From Myxocyprinus asiaticus (taxonomy: Eukaryota; Chordata; Actinopteri; Cypriniformes; Catostomidae): DNA of 64,000 bases. The stretch lies in NCBI RefSeq assembly GCF_019703515.2, contig NC_059362.1, positions 30,668,326 to 30,732,325 of the forward strand, in the 5' to 3' direction. This document shows positions 22,949 to 34,900 of the stretch, in pieces. Made by a program: the position numbers and the translations under genes. The notes beneath the pieces are model-generated. The model was not told the origin of the DNA and searched no databases. It worked only from the letters and a program-made list of their open reading frames with translations. The first letter of the stretch is position 1; each line of letters begins with the position of its first letter.

Positions 22949-25900
22949 CTGTGGAAACAAAAAGGTAGAAAAGAGGTAGAAATGTCAGTTCAAGGGGGAC
23001 AGAGTAAAGGCGGAGCCAGCCTATGACATTTGTTATACTTGACTGGATGGGCTGGTTTTAACCGTGGTTCAGCAATTTTCTTGGAGCTTACTTGACTCAC
23101 ATTAAAAGACATTTCGTTGATGGTTTACTCATTATGGTCTAATTACAAACAGTACGTGATAAGAACATAATGACTTTGTTTTAAAGATCACCTATTATGG
23201 TTTTTAAACATGCCTAATTTTGTTTTAAAGGTCTCATACAATAGATTTACATGCATCCAAGGTCAAAAAACACTTTAATTTGCTCATAATTTAAATTGCA
23301 GCATTACCTTTTTTTCCCAGTGTCAAAAACAACTCGTTTAATGATCCGTTCTAAAGGATTTATTCTAAACTCCTCCTTTCAGAAAGCCTACTCTGCTCTG
23401 ATTGGTCAGAAGTCCCAGTCTGTTGTGATTGGTCTACCGCTTAGTGTAGTGTTTGAGGGCGGGTCAAAGCTGTTCGCGAGTAGCCAATGAAGACCAGAGG
23501 CGGGTTTTTTGTTACCAAATTACATAGGTTAGTACAGGAAGTAAGTCTGGAATTACTAACGACTCGTTTCAGGTGTTCAGAATCGGTTCTTTCTTTTGGG
23601 AGTCAATAACTCCATTTGTCATGCACTTTGATTTTTGAAACTTTGCAGACTTTTTTACATTCACAAACAGCTATATAACACACTACATGAAAGGTAATAT
23701 TTGAAAAAACCATAATAGGTGCTCTTTAATATAATTTTTTAATAGCAGACTTTGTGTATGTGTAAGGTATACTTGGAGTTCTCAATAATCAGTATGTTTA
23801 CATGCACTTTACAAAGTTTATTGCAATATTATGTGTATTGCATTATGTCTCATATCGCGAGGTGTCAGGTGATACCCAGCCTTAGTTTACATACACTTTA
23901 AAAGTTTGATTTCAGTCTGACTAAAACAATAATTTGTCTTATTTGATAAAATGTTAATTTGACTAAAATGTCATGTAAATGCTTTAGTCAGACTGAAACT
24001 GTACCAGTCCAATTTCAGCAAAGTCGGACTAACAGACCTAAATAATGCAATTGGAGCTCGGCTTCATCCAGCATGTATACACTTAATTGGATTAGAATAG
24101 AGTGCAACAGTCTGTTCCGGAAGTAAAAATCCCATTCATTTTTTCCATAGACAACTTATAAACCTAGAGCTCCGAGGTTGTTCATTGATGGTAAATGCTT
24201 CTGCTGAAGCCATCAGTCTGCATTATTTCAACTTCATTGTTTAAAAATCATATTTGAAAGTGGAATTCATGGTAAACAACAACATTACCCATGGTCCAAC
24301 AGAGAACGCTTCACCAATCAGAGAACTGCAGCCAACCAAGTCTGCAAAACAAGTTCAGCAGCGACCGCCCAATCCAATTTCACTGTGAATGACGTAATCA
24401 AGTCGGTGATCTAATTGTACATATCGAATTATTTAGCAATAAACATAAAATATATTGTTTCTATACTTATAATCAACAACATAAAATAAATAGTTTTGTA
24501 TACACTGGCGGCCAAAAGTTTGGAATAATGTACAGATTTTGCTTTTATGGAAAGAAATTGGTACTTTTATTCACCAAAGTGGCATTCAGCTGATCACAAT
24601 ATATAGTCAGGACATTAATAACGTGAATAATTACTATTACAATTTGAAAACTACTTCAAAGAATTCTCATCAAAAAATCCTCCATGTGCAGCAATGACAG
24701 CTTTGCAGATCCTTGGCATTCTAGCTGTTAGTTTGTCCAGATACTTGTGACATTTCACCCCACGCTTCCTGTAGCACTTGCCATAGATGTCTTGTTGGGC
24801 ACTTCTCACGCACCTTACAGTCTAGCTGATCCCACAAAAGCTCAATGGGGTTAAGATCCATAACACTCTTTTCCAATTATATGTTGTCCAATGTCTGTGT
24901 TTCTTTGCCCACTCTAACCTTTTCTTTTTGTTTTTCTGTATCAAAAGTGGCTTTTTCTTTGCAATTCTTCCTATAAGGCCTGCAGCCCTGAGTCTTCTCT
25001 TTACTGTTGTACATGAAACTGGTGTTGAGCAGGTAGAATTCAATGAAGCTGTCAGCTGAGGACATGTGAGGCATCTGTTTCTCAAACGAGAGACTCTGAT
25101 GTACTTATCCTCTTGTTTAGTTGTACATCTGGCCTTCCACATCTCTTTCTGTCCTCGTTAGAGCCAGTTGTACTTTGTCTTTGAAGACTGTAGTGTACAC
25201 GTTTGTATGAAATCTTCTGTTTTTTGGCAATTTCAAGCATTGTATAGCCTTCATTCCTCAAAACAATGATTGACTGACAAGTTTCTAGAGAAAGCTGTTT
25301 CTTTTTTTGCCATTTTTGATCTAATATTGACCTTAAGACATGCCAGTCTACTGCATACTGTGGCAACTCAAAAACAAAAACAAAGACAAGGTTAAGCGTC
25401 ATTTAATGAACCAAATAGCTTTCAACTGTGTTTGATATAATGGCAAGTGATTTTCTAGTACCAAATTAGCAATTTAGCATGAATACTCATGGATAAGGTG
25501 TTTAAGCGATGGTGCTGTTTTTTACATCAGTAATGTCCTGACTATACTTTGTTATCAGTTGAATACCACATTGATGAATTAAAGTACCAATTTCCTTCTG
25601 AAACAGAAAAATCTGTACATTATTCAAAATCTTTGGCTGCCAGTGTTTTCCCATCATTTTTATTTAATTACATAATTCGCAGTGCTTCATGGGATTGTAG
25701 TCTGTGCCCTCATGAAAGACGGTAAGTACACAGTCTGTACTTTTGTCTTTTTGTCTGATTTTCACTTTTTTTTTGTTGTTTGTTTGCCACAAAACAAAAG
25801 TTTGTGATGTTGTGATTTACAACGGAGCTGTTTGGTTTGGTTCATGGCTTACATCTCTTTTATGAAGGATTTAATGAAAAGTCTATGGGAAAAAGGAATG

Positions 25901-28900
25901 GGAAAAATACTTCTAGAACCCAGATGTCTCAATAAGTGGGCGGGCACTGTTGCACTCTATTGGCTTCGACGTTGTGCGCATGCATGCTGAGAAAGACAGG
26001 TGGCGTGCAACCTGTATGCCGGCATATTTGTCATCCTACCTTTACATTTTCGATTACGCATTGTGTAATGTATACTTGGATAGAAAGATGAAGACTGTAG
26101 CTCGAATTCGCGAAACCCAACTGTAGCTCGATTATAACTGCACATGTAAACATACTGAATGAGTATGTTCTCACCAATGGCGTCCTGTAAGAGATGTGTT
26201 AGTTTGCTGTTGCGGTAGGGTACATGGGGTCTTTGCTCAGCTAGAGCTCCCAGAACATCAGACAAAGCAGAAAGACTGCGATTGATACAGGAACTCTCCC
26301 ACAGGGCTGCACCAGTCATACCTGACATCCCTAAACATGGATAAATATGGAGACAAAACATTAGTGTAAAAAGACTATTTGCACCTTGCACTAAGATTTA
26401 ACACTCTGTAAATCTTATCTGATGACTTGATGACTGAACATGGCTACTGTTTATTATTTCATTGTAATGTGACTTACTTATTAATAAACCATGACATCAG
26501 ATGGCCTGCTGCCAAGGAACAGACCTTTTATTGCAGACTTACCCACACACTCACTCCCAGCCAGGTCCACTAACTGAAGCTTGGTCTTGAGGGGCGTCTG
26601 TGTGACGCTGGGTCGGGGAGAGGGGCATGGTGAGTGGCAGGGGGAGTGGCATGGTGAGGAGGCGGGGCTGGATGAGTGCAAAGAGGCAGCCCTGCGGCAA
26701 CGTGGGCTCCACCACTCCTTCTGAGACACCCCTCAGAGCTCCTGCCTGGCATTCTGCAGCCTACGAGCTGCAATAAAGATAAAGCACATCAGAATCCTAC
26801 CATATCTGACACACACAACTGTTATGGTATACACTTAAATCCACTTTATGGCAGCTTTTATTAGGTCCTTCAGTGCAACCATGAGAAACCTTTGGAGTGA
26901 AGACTAAGCTCTCTGTTCAGAGTAGCGAGAAAGTGCTAGAGAGAGTGTGTATATGAAGATAACTAATCCAGTTGGTGTGAGAGAAAATTTCGTTGTTAAA
27001 ATGACTGTTTGAGTGTGTGCTTCCTCAGATAATATGCTCAAAGTCTCACTTAATAGCATAACTGTGTGTATGTGCTGCAGATAGCTGTGAGTAACTTAAG
27101 AGAAAGAGCTTGTTAATTCAGATTTGCAACCTCTAAATTGCAAAAGTCTGAGAGAGAGAAATACTATATCCTCCAAACTCCGGATCCTCCGGACACAACA
27201 GAATCACACTGGCATACATTCAGGTAAGTGTCAGCTATATATTGAAAGTAGATTTTAACCCAAAAAAATAAATACAAATGAACCGTATTCCCAGAAAAAG
27301 GGTATGTGAGGTAGGGCAAGTTGTTACATTTGTATTGTTTCAAGATATCACATGGGTTTTGAATGTTATATATTTACAAAATGTATATGTGTGTGTTACA
27401 CAGCGTCAGAGAAGATGCATCATACCCAATGCCAGTGCATCGTGGCTTTTGGAGGTGACTGTGAGAGTGACAATGAAATGAGATCTGGAAGAGTCCATGT
27501 GCACCAGGGTGGGACTGTGAGCTCTTAGTTTCAACACAGAATTGATCAGCTGAATCACTTCTGCAGAGCTGCGTACCAACCTGACACACATAAACACATG
27601 CAAACCTGTGACAGTCATGTGTGCATATAAAAAACGTATTCAAAACAGAGATATAAACACTTATTCAGCAATCATGGGCAGACTTGGAGAAAAAACACAA
27701 GGCTCAAAGTACAATGGAGAACCAGTTTAACCCTTAAATGCATGAATGTTTCACCAAACATTATTAAACTGTCGGGTCTTCAGTGTCCCGGCACTTACAT
27801 CTATCACAAATGGATCTACAAAATGCCCAGATAGTGTCCAATTTTCTAAACATTTTCAAGACAATTAAAGAAAATAATAGAATAGAATATATTATGATAG
27901 ATTTTTATGTGTTTTATTTTTATATATCAAAGATATGATACAACAAATATTAAACAGGATTCATTACTTCCACACTGAAATTCCAGGGGACGCAACTGGC
28001 TGCCAAACACATATTGAGCTACACATAACACATAATCTACATATAAGATACACATATGTATTTTCTCGAGATGCACAACTTTCATAATTTCAGTAGAACA
28101 CCCAAATGACAATAGTCATACCATACTGTTCATGTGTTACACTTGCTATAGTTTACTTCCACATTGGTTCTTCATCAAATAGCAATGTCAAATGTAAATC
28201 AAGTCAATCACTGAAACAACAGCGCCACCTTGAGTAAGAAATAGCATGTGTAATATGTATGTGTACATGATTACTGATAATTCACCATTCTCACACAGAA
28301 AATAAGTGTGATATAGTATTAATTTGTCTTTAATAAACAAAGAAATATATATCCTGTAGTAGTAAACGTATATATAGATATGAAATAATTATAGATATAT
28401 GATTTATGGAAGCACAAAAATAAATAAATACACTATAACATATCTAGGGTCTTTAATGACCCTATACATTTTTGGTAATTGAGCAGTTATAAAAACAATG
28501 TTGTTGTTGCAATTTTGCTATTTTGTTTGTGTTACACTATTCAGAAGAGAAAGCCTGAGGAATAATAAAGAGGTGTGGGCATAACTTCAAAAAATGGATG
28601 AGGTACAGGAGGTGGAATGAGGCCCGAGTCACTAAAGACCAAAGGTATGCATTTAAGGGTTAAATGAACAAATTAATATTGACGAGTACACTCTGATCTA
28701 CCACACATATACATACACCATAAAAATTTCCGAATATACCCTTTAAAGGCATAGTAAACTGAAATGGCCATAAAATCTTAAAAATAGAATTTGTTATTGA
28801 AGTTTGAAGTTTGTGGCCCCTAAATTATTTGGACACTTTTGTACGCTTAAGTCACATTTAAAATGTGTACATTTCATAGCATTAGATATCAAAATTTTAC

Positions 28901-31900
28901 TTCTATTAGCCACTTTTGCTATTATTTTTAACCATGAGGTGATTTTTAGTGGATGTACAAAGTCAGTTCCCCTCATGAAGTCGGTTCCCTTCAGGTGTCC
29001 TAGCAGAGTAACCACAGGTGTAGTTCATCACATTAACTATGGACATGACAACCAGAAAGTGTCCAAGTGTGCATTACTTATTTCATTTTGAACAATATAT
29101 CTATTGTTTTATCATTTGAAACCTCTCAAACATCTTTTTGTGAAATGTTTTGCTTGAAAAGTGTACTTCTGCTATATTGCTTTAAAATAAACGTTACTTA
29201 GTGTGATACCTTGTTAAACAATGCAATTAAATTCATACGTACACTTTTAAATGTGGCTTAAGTGTCTAAATAATTTTTTGGGCCACTGTATACCCTTGAA
29301 AAGCATAAATAAGCCAAATGATCATAATATTGTAATAAGACATTAAAATACACTTTTTTATTTAAGTTGGGAAGTGTGATGTGACTTTATGCTGGCTGCT
29401 GTGACTTACTCATATGTTAGACAGGGCACCTCACTGGTGCCTGTGCTGGTGGTGATGACCTCTCTCTTCACTCCAACTGCTGCCCCATCTTCATCTCTGG
29501 CCAGCAGGTCCAGAACCTCATTATTATAAACCTCCACCACTGACATCTCCACTGTATGACTGTCTGCTGGTTTCTCTGAGATCAGCCTGTAACATGCATC
29601 AATGTAGGCAGACAGTCCAAGGCATTCTGTATTTAGTATGTATTGTAGATAAGTGCAACAGGTGTTGATTTTAACAGTGCTATGAGAGAAATTAAGTGAG
29701 GCTTACTTGAATAGCTCACTGGCTGCTTTTGGAATGATGCCCTGTTGAAAGTCCTGCACTGCAGATGTGGGCTCCTCAGACTGGGAGCCAATCATTGTGT
29801 GTGTTTTTCCACTGCCCGTCTGACCATACGCCATTATACACACATTATACCTGAAAGATTTTTTTTAAATTTTTTTTATAGAGTAGCCCTAAAAAGGTTT
29901 TGGACACATGATTGCATAGAATCATGTAGCATCTGCAAAGAATTACAGCTAGAGCTTTTCCTGAGAACTAACTTATTAATTACTAATTAGTAATTACTCT
30001 TAATAGAGATGCACTGATGTATCGACTGCCGATATTTATCGGCCAATTATTGACAAAATTAAAACCATCGGCATATGGTTAATTTATAATTAATTAGTAA
30101 CACTCTTTGTAACAAATCTGTGAATTCAAAAGCACAATCCAGAACTAATAATAGACACGATGTGTAAAAGTTGGCACTCCTAAGAATATGTAGGGGGGGG
30201 GGAATCCATAAACGGAAGTGACAGTTGTGAAATCGGCACTTACCTATAGGCTACATGATGAGGAAAACCATCTAAAATGCTTTGAAACCAGCAGACTTTA
30301 ACTTCTGAGAAATCGGTATGATATCCATTAATGCTGCATGATTGACTGAATTAAGACTGAAACTGCAATATGGCTTTGTGTTAATTAAACCTGAAAAGGC
30401 TGCATGTTAAACTGCAAAAAAACAGAAGTGTGAAAATGTTTTACAAGTATAAAATATTTTTTTTTTTCATATAAATCATCATGTTATCATATTTAGTATT
30501 TTTTAATCGTTTTATTCTTTTTTATCTTGTATGCATCTTTCACTGTGGCTCTCTTTAAAATGTTGGCCTGCCATGTGTTCAACAGATCCATTGTTCAATG
30601 TAAATTATTACTGTTAGAATAGTAAAAAAGATTTTGTACCTCTTTGTAAATTTTTAAGCATTCCCAAGTAAAACAGTGATCGCATTTCAAAATAAGCTAA
30701 GTGGCAAAATATTGGTATCTGTATTGTTATAGGCCTAGGTTTTTTGTTAAAATCGGTATCTGGCAAAAATGGTAATATTGGTGCATCCCTAACTTTTTTT
30801 TATTTTTATTTTTTATTTAACCTAATGTAAATAGTCTTTAATTCCATTATATGCATTTGCATGAAATGAACATCTGAGCCATTTACTTACAGTACAATAT
30901 CCAGACTTAGTTGAAAATATAAATTTGTTTGGTTCAAAGAACTTCCATTTTTTTAAGACTCAGTCCTGTCTCATCTGTTCTCACATGGAAACAAATCATC
31001 ACACACGCACACACACTCCTGTATACATAGTTTCAGTAACACTTTACTATGTATCCTTAACTAACAATTAACAATTTTTTTACAGTATTTATTAATATTT
31101 GTTAATGTTATGTTAAAATATGCAATTGTTCGTTGTTAGTTCATGTAATTTAGCAGTGCATTAATGTCAACATAAAACTTTTTTTTATTATTATTATTTT
31201 TTTTTTTATTAACAATTTTATTGATTCCAAAGATAAAACATACAAACACAACATAAAAAAACTGAATCAATTATTCACATTATTGAAACCCCCCTCCCAA
31301 TCCAATCTGACCATCAGAAAGGGGACTTATTAATATGTAATTTAGGGTTCAGCCATATGCTTGAGGCAACATTTAAATAAAAGTCAGAATTAAACACTCT
31401 GGACACTTTTGTCCAAACCACATGCAAATGCGAGATAACGGGGTGTGACTTAACTTCTCTGGTTAATTTGATCGAAAGGCTTTGCAATAGCAAAATAGGG
31501 GCAAGGACTTCTTGTTCAATACGAAACCAGGGAGGGGCTCTCTCAGGTGGGAGCGACCAATGGACCAAATGTCTAAGACTGAACGCATAATAATAAAACA
31601 AAATCTTGGGTAGGCCTAGCCCACCTTTGTCAATCGGCCTATGTAACTTACTGAAATGTAACCTGGGACGCTTACCATTCCAAATAAAGGACTTCACTAT
31701 GCTATCAAATTGCTTGAAATAAGAGAGGGGGATATCTACAGGGAGAGACTGTAGCAGGTAGTTAAATTTTGGAATACAATTCATTTTAATAACATTAACC
31801 TTCCCAATCATAGATAAATGTAATGAAGCCCATCTGCCCACATTGCTCGAAAACCTTTTTATTAGGTCAAGAGTCAAAATTAATTCTGACTAAATCACAT

Positions 31901-34900
31901 AAATTTGCTGGGAATAAAATTCCCAAATACTTAATGCCCTGTTTGGGCCATTGAAAGGTGCCCGGCTGAAAAGCCGTTACTGGGCAGTACGCAGTCAGAG
32001 CCAAAGTTTTGGATTTAGACCAATTAACTCCTGAACATTTTGAAAAGGAATGGATAATTCTGTGGAGGCAAGGCATAGATCTAGTGGGGTCGGAGACGAA
32101 TAATAAAATATCATCTGCGTAAAGCAAAAGCTTATGCGCCATACCTCCCGCCACCACCCCTGGAAAATCATCTTTCCTTCTTATCCTGGCTGCTAATGGT
32201 TCCAGGGCAAGACAGAACAAAAATGGGGAAAGAGGGCAACCCTGCCGGGTGCCCCTATCCAGAGTAAAATAATCTGATATTAATCCATTTGTACCGCTGC
32301 TACAGGGTGTCTATATAGTAACTTAATCCGTCCAATAAAAGTATTTCCGAACCCATATATTTCCAAAATCTTAAAAAGATAATCCCATTCTACCATATCA
32401 AACGCCTTTTCGGCGTCATGTGAGTTGGCAGCGACCGGAGTCTGATCATTCACCACTGACCACATGATACTGATGAAATGCCTAATGTTATCAGAAGAGC
32501 TACGGCCCCGAATAAACCCCACCTGATCTATATGTATAAGAGATGTCATAACTTTACTTAATCGGTTAGCCAGAATTTTTGACAAAATTTGTACATCTAG
32601 CTGGATCAGGGAAATTGGACGGTAACTTTTACATTCGCTTGGATCTTTGTCTTTTTTAAGAATCAGGCTGATCCGGGCTTGTGTTATGGTTGCTGGAAGC
32701 TTTCCATTCTTTAATGATTCCATATAAACTTCTAACAAAAGTGGAGCCATTTCAGTGAAAAAAAAAAAAGTGAAAAAATTCAGCGGCAAAACCATCTGGC
32801 CCTGGAGCCTTGCCTGTAGGTAAGGCCTTAATTACCTCATCAAGCTCCTCCAAGTTTATCTCAGAATCAAGATAATTTTTTTGCTCAGTTGTCAGTTTAG
32901 GGAGTTCTAATGGTTCCACAAATTTTCTAATATCTTCATCAGTAGACGAAGATGTGGAACTATAAAGATCAAGATAGAACTCTTTAAAGGCATTATTATT
33001 ATAAATGACCGAGGTCAAAATTTCACCACCAGCAGATTTCACTGAGGGAATGGTAGAAAAAGACTCTCTCTGCTTTATATATCTAGCCAAAAGCTTCCCT
33101 TCTTTATCCTCTGACTCAAAGAATTACTGTCTTGCCCTAAATAACCAAAACTCGTGACAAAATAGTATTATATCTGTATTTCAATTGGGTCAATTCTCTG
33201 AGGCCATCAGACAACATTCGGTGCTTCAGCTCTGCCTCTGCACTTTTAATATTCCCTTCCAACTCCACGAGTTCTTGTGCTTTGGATTTTTTGGTTAATG
33301 AGGCATACTGTATGATCCGACCCCTAAGAACCGCCTTAAGTGCCTCCCAAGCCACGCCCACAGAAGATACTGAGGACCAGTTGGTCTCAATATAAACATT
33401 GATTTCAGTCTTTAACATTTGTTGGAAATCAGGATTTTGCAAAAGGGATACATTAAAGTGCCAACTATATGATTTCTTTTTCTCCGTATGTGGCAACATC
33501 TCTAAACCCACCAGGGCATGATCTGAGACTAAAATGTTTCCAATTGAGCAATCCACAACAGATGAAATGAGAAAAAAACAGAAAAAAAATCGATTCTAGA
33601 ATAAATCCTATGGACTGATGAAAAAAATGTATAGTCCCTACCAAATGGGTTCAAAAGTCTCCAATATCTGTAAGACCAAGATTTTTACACATCCTGTGAA
33701 GTGTCAGTGTTGCTCTAGGGGGCTTACACACTTTTGCTCCACTATGATCAAGTACTGAATCTATCAACAGATTAAAGTCTCCTCCCAGTATTATATCATG
33801 AGGGGTGCCAGCGGCTTGCAACATCCCTTCAAGATCTATAAAAAAGCCCTAATCATCAGCATTAGGTACGTAAATATTAGCCAAAATCAACCTTTGCCCC
33901 TGAATTACAGCTAAAACAATAATGACTCTTCCTAATTTATCATTAATCTGTTTGAGAAATTTGAATTGTAGATGTTTATTTATCAATGTAATGACTCCCC
34001 TGCTCTTACTTGCGCCAGCACTAAAGAAAACATGTCCACCCCATATCTTCCCAAATTTTCCAGATTCCTGCAGGGAAAGATGAGTTTCTTGAAGAAACAC
34101 AATATCATATTTCTTATGTTTAAGAAAAGAAATAACCTTCCTTCTTTTTATAGGGTGCCCCAACCCATTCACATTCCATGTGTAGAGAGATAACCCACTC
34201 ATATTAACATCTGACATTTTGATATAGTAGAAAAAATAAATTGTGTGTCAAAAACAAAATTATAAAGACCACATTTCAGCATTAGTGCAACAATAAAACC
34301 CCAAACTTCCCCCCGAACAAAACAAACAGAAAAAAGAAAAACGTGCGCATTAACCCCGCGCACCAACCAGCGTCGATCCCTCTAAACTCAAAGAGTCCAA
34401 GAATCTAAACTCAAAGAGGCCTACGAGAACTCCCACGACAACTTTGCCATCGGATTTTTCAAGCTTCTATACAAATTTTGTGAGGCAAAATTACATAACA
34501 GAAAATACTTTGTAAAACAAACTCCAGCCAATAGAAGGCATAAGCATAAAGAACAAGCAGATTCATCCACAGCTGTCACGAAGGTATGTTCCTCCACAAA
34601 ACAAACTCCAGCCACTAGGTGGAACCAGCACAAAAGAAAACAAAACAGGCATCCTGGTTCCTTGGACGGTCCAGTGTATATTTAACGAGTCAAGTTGACA
34701 CACCATGATTTCCTCAGTCCATCAAGAAGTCGCTTGTTGTAGGCATGTAGATATTTTGCGGTCATCCTTATCACTGTCCGGGAACTTCAGTGTAAAAGCG
34801 ATCTTCCGTCAATGCAAAAGTTTCTCGATGGAGTGTTATTCCACAAAACAAACTCCAGCCGCTAGACGGAACCAACACAAAAAGAAACTAAAATGGCACC

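Larger units (their letters stand above)
23789..26158. mobile_element. outer TIR element of a three-level nest
   Basis: The left end TCAGTATGTTTACATGCAC is inverted at the right end GTGCACATGTAAACATACTGA (short mismatch near the inner end). Inside lies a second element (24096-25961), and inside that a Tc1 copy (24503-25645). The right end is 16 bp from the kif25 exon 14 donor. Confidence 0.78.
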
